DNA of 64,000 bases from Pseudomonas sp. (GCA_030656145.1 JAUSOF010000051.1:1-64000); one strand, 5' to 3'; counted from the first letter of the stretch, positions 1 through 9,282 are shown. Translations and numbers: made by a program. Notes: generated by a model from the letters alone, not told the origin.

Positions 1-1092
1 GTAGAGCTTGGCGTCGCGAAGCAAGCGGCCGGTGGGGTATTCGTTGATGTAGCCATTGCCGCCGAGGATCTGGATCGCCTCGAGGGCCATCTGCGTGGCG
101 CGCTCGGCTGTATAGAGGATCACCCCGGCGGCGTCCTTGCGCGTGGTTTCGCCTCGGTCGCAAGCCTGGGCCACCGCGTACAGGTAGGCGCGGCTGGCGT
201 TGAGTTGGGTGTACATGTCGGCGACTTTGCCTTGAATCAGCTGGAACTCGCCGATGCTTTGGCCGAACTGTTTGCGGTCGTGGATGTAGGGCACGATCAC
301 GTCCATGCAGGCCTGCATGATCCCGGTCGGGCCGCCGGAGAGCACCACGCGCTCGTAATCCAGGCCACTCATCAGCACGCGCACACCGCCGTTAAGCTGG
401 CCGAGCACGTTCTCTTCCGGCACTTCGACGTTGTCGAAGAACAGCTCGCAGGTGTTGGAGCCGCGCATGCCGAGCTTGTCGAACTTGCTGCCGCGGGAGA
501 AACCCTTCCAGTCACGCTCGACGATAAAGGCGCTGATGCCGTGGGCGCCTTTTTCCAGATCGGTCTTGGCGTAGATCACATAGGTATTGGCATCGGGGCC
601 GTTGGTGATCCAGGTCTTGCTGCCGTTGAGCACGTAGCGGTCGCCTTGCTTGTCGGCGCGCAGCTTCATGCTCACCACATCAGAGCCGGCATTCGGCTCG
701 CTCATCGCCAGAGCGCCGATATGCTCGCCGCTGACCAGCTTGGGCAGGTACTTGGCCTTCTGCGCGGGCGTGCCGTTGCGCTTGATCTGGTTGACGCACA
801 GGTTGGAGTGCGCGCCGTAGGACAGGGCAACCGAGGCTGAGCCACGGCTGATCTCTTCCATGGCGATCACGTGGGCCAGATAGCCCAGACCTGAGCCGCC
901 GTACTCTTCCTCGACGGTGATACCGAGCAGGCCCATATCACCGAACTTGCGCCACATATCCGCCGGGAACTGGTTTTCGCCGTCGATGGTGGCGGCGCGC
1001 GGGGCCAGTTCGCTGGCGACGAAGGCCTGGGTCTGCTCACGGAGCATGTCGATGGTTTCGCCGAGGGCGAAGTTGAGGGACGGGTAGCTCAT
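1..1092 (-). CDS. liuA: Isovaleryl-CoA dehydrogenase, partial (C-terminus beyond window)
   Basis: FAD-dependent acyl-CoA dehydrogenase that oxidises isovaleryl-CoA to 3-methylcrotonyl-CoA in leucine and isovalerate breakdown. The reading frame is open from the ATG at 1092 to the window edge: 364 codons, against about 387 residues for the family, so roughly 20 residues are missing. Visible motifs are the acyl-CoA dehydrogenase signature [11 protein letters not shown], the substrate-loop sequence GLDYERVV with Glu247 at the catalytic-base position of isovaleryl-CoA dehydrogenases, and the FAD-binding ILGGNGY near the end. The gene lies 50 nt downstream of the MerR-type regulator in the same direction, the liuR-liuABCDE arrangement known in Pseudomonas. 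The remaining liu genes should lie to the left of this window. Confidence 0.93.
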   Translation of the reverse strand, partial: MSYPSLNFALGETIDMLREQTQAFVASELAPRAATIDGENQFPADMWRKFGDMGLLGITVEEEYGGSGLGYLAHVIAMEEISRGSASVALSYGAHSNLCVNQIKRNGTPAQKAKYLPKLVSGEHIGALAMSEPNAGSDVVSMKLRADKQGDRYVLNGSKTWITNGPDANTYVIYAKTDLEKGAHGISAFIVERDWKGFSRGSKFDKLGMRGSNTCELFFDNVEVPEENVLGQLNGGVRVLMSGLDYERVVLSGGPTGIMQACMDVIVPYIHDRKQFGQSIGEFQLIQGKVADMYTQLNASRAYLYAVAQACDRGETTRKDAAGVILYTAERATQMALEAIQILGGNGYINEYPTGRLLRDAKLY

Positions 1093-1142
1093 GGTTCCAC
1101 CTGTAAGAATTGTTATTAGGTTTAGGAGGTAATCAACTGTTT

Positions 1143-1517
1143 TTATTCGGTTTCAGCCAGAGCTGCCAAGCAACGCTCTTCGGCAGTGTCCAGTTCAAGC
1201 TGCATCTGTTCGATGTCCAACAACTGCTGCTGCAACTGAGCGCGGCGCTCGGTGATCTTGCCCATAAAGGTGTGTAACTGTTTGTGGTTGCCGTGCACCG
1301 GGTCGTACAGCTCGATCAGTTCTTTGCATTCAGCCAGAGAGAAACCAATGCGCTTGCCGCGCAGGATCAGCTTGAGGGTGACCTTGTCCTTGGCGCTGTA
1401 GATGCGCTCCTGGCCGCGCCGTTCGGGGCGGAGCATCTGCTGCTCTTCATAGAAGCGGATGGCGCGGGTGGTGGTATCCAGCTCGCGGGCCAGATCGGAA
1501 ATGGAGTAGGTGATCAT
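1143..1517 (-). CDS. liuR: MerR-family regulator of the liu operon (LiuR)
   Basis: A 124-residue MerR-family DNA-binding protein. The winged helix-turn-helix covers about residues 1-70 and begins [20 protein letters not shown], with the family's RFYEEQ element after it. A dimerisation coiled coil follows (residues about 75-120, rich in Gln and Leu). There is no C-terminal metal-binding cysteine cluster; the single late cysteine argues against a CueR- or MerR-type metal sensor. Position directly upstream of liuA supports LiuR, the regulator of leucine/isovalerate degradation. Its own upstream region holds a perfect palindrome (1539-1552), so autoregulation and co-transcription with liuA are likely. 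The name is by context and family, not by alignment. Confidence 0.85.
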   Translation of the reverse strand: MITYSISDLARELDTTTRAIRFYEEQQMLRPERRGQERIYSAKDKVTLKLILRGKRIGFSLAECKELIELYDPVHGNHKQLHTFMGKITERRAQLQQQLLDIEQMQLELDTAEERCLAALAETE

Positions 1518-1538
1518 GGGTAGTGCCCTTGTTAACCT

Positions 1539-1552
1539 TTACGTTAACGTAA
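1539..1552. promoter_or_regulatory. Perfect palindrome, probable LiuR operator
   Basis: TTACGTTAACGTAA is a perfect 14-bp palindrome 21 bp upstream of the liuR start. A candidate -35 box (TTGACT, minus strand, 1574-1569) stands 16 bp before it, so the palindrome overlaps the spacer/-10 region, where MerR-type regulators normally sit. It resembles the TTTACGTnnACGTAAA-type sites I recall for LiuR in gammaproteobacteria. Confidence 0.7.
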
Positions 1553-1574
1553 GGCAGGGTCTTGATTAAGTCAA

Positions 1575-1941
1575 CGACCAGATGAATGCGCTCATCGCAT
1601 CCGGGTCGTGTGTCTTCGGCTGTAACGCCTGTGCAGTAGGATCTTTAAAACATAACTGAAATTATGTCGCAGGTACCGCTGGCCGATTAGCCATGTGGGG
1701 CAGGGCGGTTCATTGGGTGTAGATACAGGTGTGCCGCTGGGCGCATGGGTCAGGGCAAATGAATCTGGAAGATAAAATGCTGTGCGAATCTGCTGCCAAG
1801 TCAGCCTGCTGTGAAGCAGCTCAGCCTGAGAAGGCGTGAGCAGCGAGCGCCTGTGCACCGCCGCGCTGTTGCGCCAGCGCGCTGCGCAGATGCCTTGGGG
1901 CTAGCTGCGAGGACGCTGGATACGCTCACCGCCGCTGAAGG
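1575..1941. other. Intergenic stretch, no gene seen
   Basis: Between the liuR promoter and the next gene I see no convincing coding region. The one open frame on the minus strand (1592-1858) has biased, low-quality composition and no recognisable domain. No clear terminator or repeat was found. Confidence 0.5.
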
Positions 1942-2211
1942 CTACTCCGGCATGCTCCAGGGCGCCAGGTTATAACCCTGCTGGCTCAATTCCGCGCGGG
2001 ATTTGTTGAGTACGCTGGCCAGTTGTATCGGGTCGCTGTAGATGCTGCTCGACAGCAGGGTACGGCCCAGTAACCGGGTGCTGGTTCGGTCGATGACCGT
2101 CAGGCTGAGTTCGTTGGCGCCGTCTTGGGGCGTCCAGGCGACGCACTGCAAGGGTTGGAAGGCGCGATCGGCAATCAGAAGTGCTTCATTAAAACGCAGT
2201 GGCGCGTTCAT
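1942..2211 (-). CDS. Small conserved Pseudomonas protein of unknown function
   Basis: An 89-residue cytoplasmic protein beginning MNAPLRFNEALLIADRAFQ and ending APWSMPE. It has no signal peptide, membrane segment or known catalytic motif. The pattern (an N-terminal amphipathic helix, a strand-rich middle with LSLTVIDRTSTRLLGR, and a C-terminal helix) is that of a compact alpha/beta domain, and I recall similar proteins of the same length in other pseudomonads. It is transcribed alone on the minus strand. A 9-bp inverted repeat at 2289-2312 lies about 80 bp upstream and could be a regulatory site. Function is unknown. Confidence 0.7.
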   Translation of the reverse strand: MNAPLRFNEALLIADRAFQPLQCVAWTPQDGANELSLTVIDRTSTRLLGRTLLSSSIYSDPIQLASVLNKSRAELSQQGYNLAPWSMPE

Positions 2212-2288
2212 GGGGTCGGTTTCTCCGAGGTGATCCCAAAATCGTAAAGGTCAGCGGCATTGTTTGCTGCGCCGGCCAGTCATAGTTG

Positions 2289-2312
2289 TTGATGACCAGT
2301 TGGGGTCATCAA
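2289..2312. repeat. 9-bp perfect inverted repeat between two minus-strand genes
   Basis: TTGATGACC and GGTCATCAA are separated by six bases. There is no T-run on either side, so an intrinsic terminator is unlikely. It sits upstream of the small gene at 1942-2211 and downstream of the patatin gene. Confidence 0.6.
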
Positions 2313-2396
2313 GTCACATTTGCGGGCGCGATAATGCGCGAAATGTGTGCTGGATCGACAACGCTGACCTAACCAGAGCGATTGCCCTGCCAGGGC

Positions 2397-3488
2397 TCAA
2401 AGTGCCCGTATGCGCTCGGCCAGGCGCCCGCTGTCCGCCAGTTCGAGGAACTCGTCGCCCAGGCGCCGGCTTTCGTCCATGGCGGTGCGCCAATAGCGTT
2501 CGCGGCCGGCGTCATCGCCCATAAAGCGGCTGAAGTCCTTGCGATCCGGCAGTTTGCCGTGAGGCAGGCGAGCCAGGTAGTCACGCGACGGCGCCAGCAG
2601 TAGTACATCCTGCAAGCGCCCGGTATCGCCCCGACGCCAGGGCATGCCTTTGTCGAACCAGCCGGGGATGACTTTGTCGGTGAAGTGCGGATAGAGCACG
2701 ATATCCTCGCCGCTGTAGGGCAGGTCGAGGTGGTAATCGAGCAGGCCGCCATCGCGGTAGGTGCCCGGAGCAGCTCCGGGAATGTCGCGCACCCCTTGCA
2801 TGATCATCGGGATCGACCCGGAGGCGAGCAGAGCATGGCGCAGGTTGGCGCTGTCCAGCGCCAGGTAGCGCGAAGGAAAGTCGTTCAGCGTTTCCAACGG
2901 TGGAGCCAGGCGCGCATCGTGCAGGATCAGCCGCTCGAAGTGCCTGGCCAGGCGCTGGCGCCCGAACAGGTTGTTGCCGATAACCGAAGATAAGCCCAGG
3001 CCCAGGGCGCCGCGGTGGTCATGCTGGAGCAAGCCGTGGCTCTTTACCACGACGATATTCAGGCGATAGTGCGGGTTGTTCAATACGCTGGCGTCCTGGC
3101 CGGTCAATAGGTCTGCAAGCATCTGCCGACAACTGCGCGAGACCTCGGCCATGCTCGCGCCCCTGGCAAAGCGCTGCCCGGTATAGAGTTCGCCGAGGCG
3201 GCGTATACCGGCGACAGCATCCGGTAGGCAGGCACTTGCGAAGCGCCATGAGCCGATTGACGCTCCAATTAGCGAGCGTTCGCGCGGCATCCGCGGTAGC
3301 CAGTCGCCGAACAGGGCCAGATCCAGACCCTGGATGCCGAGAGCCTTGGGGCCGCCGGCAGCGCCTGGCAGAATGCCCACATCAGCCGGCTGCAAGCCGC
3401 GCTCACGAATGCGTGCCAAGGCCCGCGGGCCGGCCTTGATCGTCAGGGCGGGGTACTTTATTTGAATCGCACTCATGCTCGTATCCAT
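2397..3488 (-). CDS. Patatin-like phospholipase family protein
   Basis: A 363-residue predicted serine lipid acyl hydrolase. The patatin fold is indicated by the glycine-rich oxyanion segment GAAGGPKALG (about residues 42-51), the nucleophile elbow GASIGS with Ser77, and the catalytic aspartate in the YRDGG motif (Asp246), giving a Ser-Asp dyad. No signal peptide is present, so it is probably cytoplasmic or membrane-associated. ATG at 3488 is used; an internal ATG (MSAIQ) four codons on is an alternative. It is transcribed alone, divergent from the PepSY/two-component operon. It is not closely similar to the second patatin in this window (43414-44436) and belongs to a different subfamily. Substrate unknown. 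Confidence 0.85.
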   Translation of the reverse strand: MDTSMSAIQIKYPALTIKAGPRALARIRERGLQPADVGILPGAAGGPKALGIQGLDLALFGDWLPRMPRERSLIGASIGSWRFASACLPDAVAGIRRLGELYTGQRFARGASMAEVSRSCRQMLADLLTGQDASVLNNPHYRLNIVVVKSHGLLQHDHRGALGLGLSSVIGNNLFGRQRLARHFERLILHDARLAPPLETLNDFPSRYLALDSANLRHALLASGSIPMIMQGVRDIPGAAPGTYRDGGLLDYHLDLPYSGEDIVLYPHFTDKVIPGWFDKGMPWRRGDTGRLQDVLLLAPSRDYLARLPHGKLPDRKDFSRFMGDDAGRERYWRTAMDESRRLGDEFLELADSGRLAERIRAL

Positions 3489-3583
3489 CTCGCAAGGTTT
3501 TGATTATAGAGCCCCCCGCGGACAGGCCAAGTTACTTGATACGCTGAATGATGGCGCTACGGTTTGTAGCGAATCTTATTGAA

Positions 3584-3599
3584 TTCAGCTTGAGTTAAG
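3584..3599 (+). promoter_or_regulatory. Tandem half-site resembling a BqsR box
   Basis: TTCAG, six bases, then TTAAG lies 51 bp before the first PepSY start. From memory, the P. aeruginosa BqsR site is TTAAG-N6-TTAAG; this has one mismatch. A weak -10-like TAATCT starts at 3610, a suitable distance for an activator covering the -35 region. Confidence 0.5.
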
Positions 3600-3650
3600 T
3601 TCGGCGCAGTAATCTCAATCCTCTCGAACAAGCGCGTACGGAGACTCACC

Positions 3651-3959
3651 ATGAAAGCCTTGATAGCACTGTTTGTGGCTGCTGCCCTGAGCGTCTCAGC
3701 CGGGATCGCCAACGCACGTGACCTGGGGCCGGATGAAGCATTGAAACTACGCGATGCGGGAACCATCCAGTCCTTCGAAAAGCTTAATGCTGCCGCTCTG
3801 GTGCTACATCCAGGTGGCAAGATCGAGGAAACCGAGCTTGAGGAAGAATACGGCCGCTACATTTATCAGCTCGAAGTACGCGACGCACAGGGCGCGCAAT
3901 GGGATATCGAATTGGACGCCACGAATGGCCAGATTCTCAAGAATCAGCAGGACGATTGA
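3651..3959 (+). CDS. Secreted PepSY-domain protein, first of a tandem pair
   Basis: A 102-residue periplasmic protein: cleavable signal peptide at residues 1-22 (ending SAGIANA), then one PepSY domain. Typical PepSY features are the DEALKLRDAG helix and the acidic ELEEEYGRYIYQLEV strand followed by WDIELDATNGQIL. It starts an operon whose next genes are a second PepSY protein, a response regulator and a sensor kinase. In P. aeruginosa small periplasmic proteins precede bqsRS in the same way (bqsP, bqsQ), so the pair may modulate the kinase's periplasmic sensor or bind metal. A BqsR-box-like site lies upstream. No catalytic residues are visible. Confidence 0.88.
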   Translation: MKALIALFVAAALSVSAGIANARDLGPDEALKLRDAGTIQSFEKLNAAALVLHPGGKIEETELEEEYGRYIYQLEVRDAQGAQWDIELDATNGQILKNQQDD

Positions 3960-4273
3960 TGCTGACCACCCTGCGTAATAGCGGGTTGTGCAGCCTGCTT
4001 CTTCTTGTGCTGAGCTGCAGTGCCGGCGCTCGCGATCTGGATCAGGATGAAGCCTTGCGCCTGCGTCAGGCGGGGCACATCCTGCCTCTTGAACAATTGC
4101 TGGGCATTGCCTTGCAGCGCTACCCGGGCGCCATTTTGCTTGAGGCCGAGCTGGAAGAGGAAGACGACATCCTGATCTATGAGGTCGAGTTACTGACCCG
4201 GCAAGGTGTGGTTCGCGAATTGGAGTTGGACGCTCGTGATGGGCGGATCCTGAAGGATGAGGTAGATGACTGA
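3959..4273 (+). CDS. Secreted PepSY-domain protein, second of a tandem pair
   Basis: A 104-residue protein whose ATG overlaps the previous stop codon (TGATG), so it is translationally coupled; an upstream in-frame start at 3899 lies inside the previous gene and is unlikely. Residues 1-22 are a signal peptide. The single PepSY domain has the same plan as its neighbour (DQDEALRLRQAGHI, then an acidic EAELEEEDDILIYEVEL strand and ELELDARDGRIL), so the two are probably an old tandem duplication. The run of acidic residues could bind cations. Its stop is immediately followed by the response-regulator start at 4274. Confidence 0.87.
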   Translation: MLTTLRNSGLCSLLLLVLSCSAGARDLDQDEALRLRQAGHILPLEQLLGIALQRYPGAILLEAELEEEDDILIYEVELLTRQGVVRELELDARDGRILKDEVDD

Positions 4274-4942
4274 ATGCGCCTGTTGCTAGTAGAGGACCAT
4301 GTGCCCCTGGCCGACGAGCTGCTCGCCAGCCTGACGCGTCATGGCTATGCGGTAGATTGGTTGGCCGATGGGCGCGACGCGCTGTATCAGGGTGCCAGTG
4401 AGCCTTACGACCTGATCATTCTCGACCTTGGTTTGCCAGGCAAACCTGGGCTGCAGGTACTGCAGGAGTGGCGTGCCGGTGGCCTGCAAACCCCGGTTCT
4501 GATCCTTACTGCGCGCAGTTCCTGGGCTGAGCGGATCGAGGGGCTGAAAGCCGGTGCTGATGATTACTTGAGCAAACCCTTTCACCCGGAAGAACTGCAG
4601 CTACGGATTCAGGCGTTGCTGCGTCGTGCGCACGGCCTGGCCAATCAGCCGCAATTGCAGGCCGCCGGCTTGCTGCTGGATGAGAGTCGTCAGTGTGTCA
4701 GGCGTAATGGCGAGGAAATTGACCTGACCTCTGCAGAGTTTCGCCTGCTGCGCTATTTCATGCTGCACGCTGGGCAGATTCTCTCGAAAAGCCACCTGGC
4801 TGAGCACCTCTACGACGGCGAGACTGAGCGCGACTCGAATGTGATCGAGGTTTACGTCAATCACCTGCGTCGCAAAATTGGTCGGGAAGCCATCGAAACC
4901 CGGCGTGGCCAGGGTTACAGGTTCAGCGGAGAGGCTGTTTGA
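4274..4942 (+). CDS. bqsR: OmpR/PhoP-family response regulator, BqsR (CarR)-like
   Basis: A 222-residue two-component response regulator. The receiver domain (about residues 1-115) has the acidic pocket (Glu7, Asp8), the phospho-acceptor Asp51 in LILDLGLPG, the switch Thr in LILTARS and Lys in LSKPF. The C-terminal winged helix (about 125-220) contains the [17 protein letters not shown] start and the VNHLRRKIG recognition segment. It starts at the base after the PepSY stop and overlaps the kinase gene. Two PepSY genes upstream plus a TlpQ-like receptor gene nearby match the bqs (car) region of P. aeruginosa, whose system responds to Fe(II) and Ca2+. Assignment rests on that context and on a BqsR-like box; other PhoP-like regulators remain possible. 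Confidence 0.75.
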   Translation: MRLLLVEDHVPLADELLASLTRHGYAVDWLADGRDALYQGASEPYDLIILDLGLPGKPGLQVLQEWRAGGLQTPVLILTARSSWAERIEGLKAGADDYLSKPFHPEELQLRIQALLRRAHGLANQPQLQAAGLLLDESRQCVRRNGEEIDLTSAEFRLLRYFMLHAGQILSKSHLAEHLYDGETERDSNVIEVYVNHLRRKIGREAIETRRGQGYRFSGEAV

Positions 4943-6267
4943 AATCGATCCAGCGGCGCTTGAGTCTGGGGTTGGTCAGCATCTTGCTGGTGGTTGGCCT
5001 GCTCCTGGTGCAGACCAGCCTGTGGCTGTTCGATCTTGGCCTGCGCAGTTACCTGCAAGCAGATTTGCGCGATGAAGCCGAGTCGCTGCTGGCGGCCATG
5101 GTGCGTGGCCCGCAGGGTATTCAGTTGAATGAACAACGCCTCAGCGCGGCTTTTCAGCGGCCATTCTCGGGGCATTATTTTCGTATCGACTTTGCTGACA
5201 AGACCTGGCGCTCGCGTTCGCTATGGGACAGTGAACTGCAGCCGGCGCCGCAGCCCGGGCTGCAGGACGAATTGGCCGACGGCCCGCAGGGTCAGTTACT
5301 GCTGACCTACCGTGGCGACTATCAGCGCTTCGGTCAGCAGCTGTCCGTGCTCGTGGCTCAGGATTACACGCCGGTGATGCAAAGCTATCGTCGCGTCCAG
5401 CAAACGGGCCTGGGGCTGGGTGTGGCCGCCTTGTTGCTGATCTTGCTGCTGCAGCGCCTGACCGTCAGCCGCGCCTTGCGCCCGCTGGAGCAGGTGCGCC
5501 AGCAGATCGCCCAACTGCAACAAGGACAACGTAGCGCACTGGACAGCGGCGTGCCCCGCGAGCTGGAGCCATTGGTGGGGCAGATCAACCACCTGCTGGC
5601 GCACACCGAAGACACCCTGAAACGCTCGCGCAATGCCCTGGGCAACCTCGGTCATGCGCTGAAAACGCCTTTAGCGGTGCTGGTCAGTCTGGCCGGACGT
5701 GAAGAGCTGCACGGCTATCCTGCGTTGCGCGCCAGCCTGCTCGATAACCTGCAGCAGATCGAGCAGCGCCTGGAGCGCGAGCTGGGCCGTGCGCGGTTGA
5801 CTGGCGAGGCTTTGCCCGGTGCGCACTTCATCTGTGCCGAGGAGCTACCAGGCTTGTTCTCTACCCTGGCAATGATTCACGACCGCGGTTTACGTATTGA
5901 TTGGCACGCGGAAGCGAACCTGCGCTTGCCCTGGGACCGCGAGGATATGCTTGAGCTGCTGGGTAACCTGCTGGATAACGCTTGTAAGTGGGCGGCCAGC
6001 CAGGTGCGCTTGAGTATCGAGTGCACGGCTGAGGGTTACCTGCTCAAGGTGGAAGACGATGGCCCCGGCATCGAGGCCGAGCAGCGTGCGGACGTTCTAA
6101 ATCGTGGCGCGCGGATGGATGAACAGATTGCCGGGCACGGTCTGGGCCTGGGCATCGTGCGCGACATCGTCGATGCATGGGGTGGGCACCTGGAGCTGGT
6201 GGATAGCCAACTGGGTGGTTTGTGCGTGCGTGTCCAGTTGCCACAACCCGCGTGGCGCACGGCTTGA
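4939..6267 (+). CDS. bqsS: Sensor histidine kinase, BqsS (CarS)-like
   Basis: A 442-residue membrane kinase, partner of the preceding regulator. The TTG start at 4939 overlaps the regulator's stop (TTGA). TM1 is about residues 8-31, a periplasmic sensor about 32-152, TM2 about 153-172, then a HAMP-like linker, a dimerisation/phosphoacceptor domain with His239 in GHALKTPL, and the ATPase domain with the N box (NLLDNACKW), DDGPGI and GHGLGLGI. The phosphoacceptor motif has the GHALKTPL form of PhoQ-type kinases. Directly after TM1 is RDEAE (44-48), a conservative variant of the RExxE Fe(II)-sensing motif I recall for BqsS. It transfers phosphate to the regulator at Asp51. Ligand is inferred only. 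Confidence 0.75.
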   Translation: MKSIQRRLSLGLVSILLVVGLLLVQTSLWLFDLGLRSYLQADLRDEAESLLAAMVRGPQGIQLNEQRLSAAFQRPFSGHYFRIDFADKTWRSRSLWDSELQPAPQPGLQDELADGPQGQLLLTYRGDYQRFGQQLSVLVAQDYTPVMQSYRRVQQTGLGLGVAALLLILLLQRLTVSRALRPLEQVRQQIAQLQQGQRSALDSGVPRELEPLVGQINHLLAHTEDTLKRSRNALGNLGHALKTPLAVLVSLAGREELHGYPALRASLLDNLQQIEQRLERELGRARLTGEALPGAHFICAEELPGLFSTLAMIHDRGLRIDWHAEANLRLPWDREDMLELLGNLLDNACKWAASQVRLSIECTAEGYLLKVEDDGPGIEAEQRADVLNRGARMDEQIAGHGLGLGIVRDIVDAWGGHLELVDSQLGGLCVRVQLPQPAWRTA

Positions 6268-6439
6268 TGAGCTGCATCTCGGCCTGCAAGGCACGCTGCG
6301 CCCAGGCGTAGCTGTGTTGTTCGGTTGCCAGAACACTAACCCGGGTGCCGTAAGAAAACTGTTGCGCGCACCCACTTAAAGGGCACCGAGACACTTTGAA
6401 AAATGCACCCTGCAGCGTTGTGCGCCCTGAAGACTACCA

Positions 6440-7036
6440 TCACATGCCGTTGGCAAACGCGGGGTTGGTCATGTCTATACTTTCACGTACGGGCTTCAGC
6501 GCTTTGGCGTATTTGCCCAGGATATCCAGGTCATAGTCGATGCGCCCGCGCAGGCGCTGGTCGTCTTCGCTGGCTGGCTCGGGGGTGTTGAGGACTTTTT
6601 CGACCTGGCGCACGATCAGGTGCTCGGGGACGTAGCAGAGACGGCAGTTCTTGTAGCTGGAAGCGCGCAATTCGCTGATCGGATAGGCGCCGCCGACCCC
6701 GGACGAAACACCGACCAGCAGGCCCGGTTTGTGCGCCAGTTCGGCTTTGCTGGCGTAGATGAAGAAGTTCTTTATAGCGGGACAGGCCATGCCGTTCCAC
6801 TCGGGAGCGATGATTACAATGGCATCGGCGTTCTTAAGCTGCTGGCTGTAGAGGTTCCAGGGGCCTGCGTCTTCGGCGGGCCACAACGGCAGCGGTGCCA
6901 GCCCCAGGTCGATCACGCAGCTCAGCTCGGTGGTGGTCTGTCCGAGTTGAATCAGGCGCTGGCGAAGGAAGCGGGCGACCTTGCCCGATTGGCTGTTGTT
7001 GCGGCCGGAGCCGGCAACCAAGGCGATGTTCAGCAT
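6440..7036 (-). CDS. NADPH-dependent FMN reductase-family flavoprotein
   Basis: A 198-residue flavodoxin-like protein. The N-terminal beta strand and phosphate loop (LNIALVAGSGRNNSQSGKVA) bind FMN phosphate, and the central IIAPEWNGMACPAIKNF segment corresponds to the PEYN..xPxxLKN motif of NAD(P)H:FMN/quinone reductases, here with W replacing the usual Y. It is probably cytosolic and reduces free flavin, quinone or an azo/metal substrate; which one cannot be told. The gene is convergent with the sensor kinase and separated from the chemoreceptor upstream by about 70 bp, so it may be transcribed alone or as a read-through product. Confidence 0.85.
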   Translation of the reverse strand: MLNIALVAGSGRNNSQSGKVARFLRQRLIQLGQTTTELSCVIDLGLAPLPLWPAEDAGPWNLYSQQLKNADAIVIIAPEWNGMACPAIKNFFIYASKAELAHKPGLLVGVSSGVGGAYPISELRASSYKNCRLCYVPEHLIVRQVEKVLNTPEPASEDDQRLRGRIDYDLDILGKYAKALKPVRESIDMTNPAFANGM

Positions 7037-7104
7037 GGTGTATCCCCAAAAAAGTGATCGCCCAGGCTAGCGGCCGCAGGCTTGGGCGGCAAGGTATACG
7101 CCGT

Positions 7105-9249
7105 TCAGACGCGAAATTGATCCATCAGGCTTTGCTGCTGGTTGGCCAGGCGGTTGAGGTTCTGGCTGACCTGGGCCGACTCATCGGCCTGCCCAGCCAT
7201 GGTTTCGGTGACGTCGCGAATCGAGGCGACGTTACGGTTGATCTCTTCGGCTACCGAGCTTTGTTCCTCGGCCGCACTGGCTATTTGCAGGTTCATGTCG
7301 GTGATTACGCTCACCGCTTGGTTGATCCGTTGCAGCACGGCCACCGCTTGCTCGACTTGTTCGACACTGCCCTGGGCTTGCCGTTGGCTGCTATTCATCG
7401 TACTGACCACCTCGCGGGTGCCTTTTTGCAGGCCCTCGATTACCTGACGGATCTCCTCAACTGAGTCTTGGGTGCGTTTGGCCAGGTTACGCACTTCATC
7501 GGCTACCACTGCGAAGCCGCGCCCAGCCTCGCCTGCACGAGCTGCCTCGATAGCCGCATTGAGTGCCAGCAGATTGGTCTGGTCGGCAATCGAACGGATC
7601 ACCTCCAGCACCGAGCCGATTTGCTCGCTGCTGTTGGCCAAGCCTTCGACTTCCTGCATGGCGACGTTCATTTCGTTGGCCAGCAGTTCGATGGTCGCGG
7701 TGGTCTTGCCGATCACGTCGAGGCCTTCGCGGCTGGCGCGGTCGGCGCTGTTGGCGGCTTCGGCTGCTTGCGCGGCGTTGTGCGCTACGTCATGGGCGGT
7801 GGCACTCATTTCCTGGAAGGCGGTGGCTACTTGGTCGACCTCACGGAATTGCTGCTGCATGCCGGCGCTGATCTGGCCGGCAATGGCGGCGGATTGGTCG
7901 GCAGTGCCACGAGCGTCTTGCACGCTGCGCTTGACGTCGGCGATGACAGGCTGGAGTTTATCGAGGAATCGATTAAACCAGCTGGTCAGCTCGCCGAGCT
8001 CGTCTTGTCTGGGGTAATCAAGACGGCGGGTCAAGTCACCTTCGCCGCTGGCGATGTCTTTCAGCATGGCTGCAACACCGAGGATCGGCTTGGTCACGCC
8101 ACGGGCAGTCAGCCACATCAGCAGCAGGCCAAGGAGCATCGCGAGCAGGCCGATCACCAGTGCTACTGCGCTGTCACGGGTTCGCTGCTGGTCCAATTGG
8201 CGCTCCAGTTGCAAGGCAGGTGCGAGCAGTTTCTGCTCGGGCACTTCGAGCAATACGCTCCAGGGCCTGGCTTCGGGAATTGGCTTGAATGGCTGCACCA
8301 CGCGGAGCATTTCGCCATGCTGCAGTTCGCTGGCTTGGCCATTATTGATCAAAGACCGCAGCTCGCCAGCATGTTCACTGTAAGCCTTTTCGACCGGACT
8401 GCTGAGCAGACGGGCATCGCGGCTGTGGCCGGCCAGTAACGCTGTCGGGCTGAAGATACTGACATGGCCGTCGCCGTCGTAAAGCTCGCGATTGGCTTGC
8501 ACGCTAAGCAGTTGCAGGCTGTCCAGGCTGATATCAACGCCGACGACACCGACCACCTTGCCTTCCAGTTCCAGTGGGAAGGCAATGCTGGTCATCAGCA
8601 CTTGCTGGCCGCCAACTTCGTCGTAGTAGGGTTCCAGGACGCAGGTTTTGCCGCTGTCGCGTGGGCAGGTGTACCACGCATTGTAAGGTTCGCCGCTGGG
8701 GCCGGTTTTGGTGTCGGCGAGCATTTCCTCGCTCATCGACTCCGACTCAAGTTGCCCCGGCTTGGCTTGCGACCAGTAGAGTGAGAAGCGCCCCTGGTCG
8801 TTACTGCCGAGTTCGGTTTGCTCGACAAATAACTCATCCTTGCCGTCCAGCGCGTTGGGCTCGAAGACCATATAGAGGCCGAGTAATGACGGGTTTGCCT
8901 CCAGGCTACTGCGCGCTTGCCGGGTCAGGTCTTCGCGCAGGTCGAAGGCATCGAGGAAGCGTTTCTCAGCCTGCTCGCGGAGGAAAATGATCTGTCGGGA
9001 AAACCCTTTGCCGTATTGATAGGTATCCATGAAATAGCGCTGGATACGTACCGCCTGTAGCTCGCCACGGGCCTGCAGGCGCAGTTTGGCACTGTCAGCC
9101 AGCATGTTGCTGCTGGAGTTGCGTACCAACTCGGCACTGCGGGTGGACTGATAAAGCGAAGCACCGATTAGCAGCGTCACGATCACGAGCAGGCACAGGC
9201 CAGCAAGCAGGGTGATTTTCCACTGGATCGAAAGACGGCTGAAGGGCAT
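7105..9249 (-). CDS. tlpQ: Methyl-accepting chemotaxis protein with dCache sensor, TlpQ-like
   Basis: A 714-residue transmembrane chemoreceptor. TM1 is about residues 11-31; a long periplasmic double-Cache domain follows to about 355, with the CACHE signature [17 protein letters not shown]2 is about 362-384 and leads into a HAMP domain and a cytoplasmic signalling hairpin with the invariant tip ([20 protein letters not shown]). There is no C-terminal pentapeptide for CheR/CheB tethering (ends DQFRV). P. aeruginosa TlpQ, which binds histamine and polyamines, has as far as I recall the same length and lies next to the bqs operon, a transporter and ctpM, exactly as here. Ligand is therefore inferred by synteny. 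A sigma-28-type promoter lies upstream. Confidence 0.82.
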   Translation of the reverse strand: MPFSRLSIQWKITLLAGLCLLVIVTLLIGASLYQSTRSAELVRNSSSNMLADSAKLRLQARGELQAVRIQRYFMDTYQYGKGFSRQIIFLREQAEKRFLDAFDLREDLTRQARSSLEANPSLLGLYMVFEPNALDGKDELFVEQTELGSNDQGRFSLYWSQAKPGQLESESMSEEMLADTKTGPSGEPYNAWYTCPRDSGKTCVLEPYYDEVGGQQVLMTSIAFPLELEGKVVGVVGVDISLDSLQLLSVQANRELYDGDGHVSIFSPTALLAGHSRDARLLSSPVEKAYSEHAGELRSLINNGQASELQHGEMLRVVQPFKPIPEARPWSVLLEVPEQKLLAPALQLERQLDQQRTRDSAVALVIGLLAMLLGLLLMWLTARGVTKPILGVAAMLKDIASGEGDLTRRLDYPRQDELGELTSWFNRFLDKLQPVIADVKRSVQDARGTADQSAAIAGQISAGMQQQFREVDQVATAFQEMSATAHDVAHNAAQAAEAANSADRASREGLDVIGKTTATIELLANEMNVAMQEVEGLANSSEQIGSVLEVIRSIADQTNLLALNAAIEAARAGEAGRGFAVVADEVRNLAKRTQDSVEEIRQVIEGLQKGTREVVSTMNSSQRQAQGSVEQVEQAVAVLQRINQAVSVITDMNLQIASAAEEQSSVAEEINRNVASIRDVTETMAGQADESAQVSQNLNRLANQQQSLMDQFRV

Positions 9250-9282
9250 GGAACACTCCTAAATCAATTGTTCACGACGTGG

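Noticed and set aside
1592-1858. Possible 88-residue gene upstream of liuR
   Set aside because: No ribosome-binding site, no similarity to a known family and odd composition.
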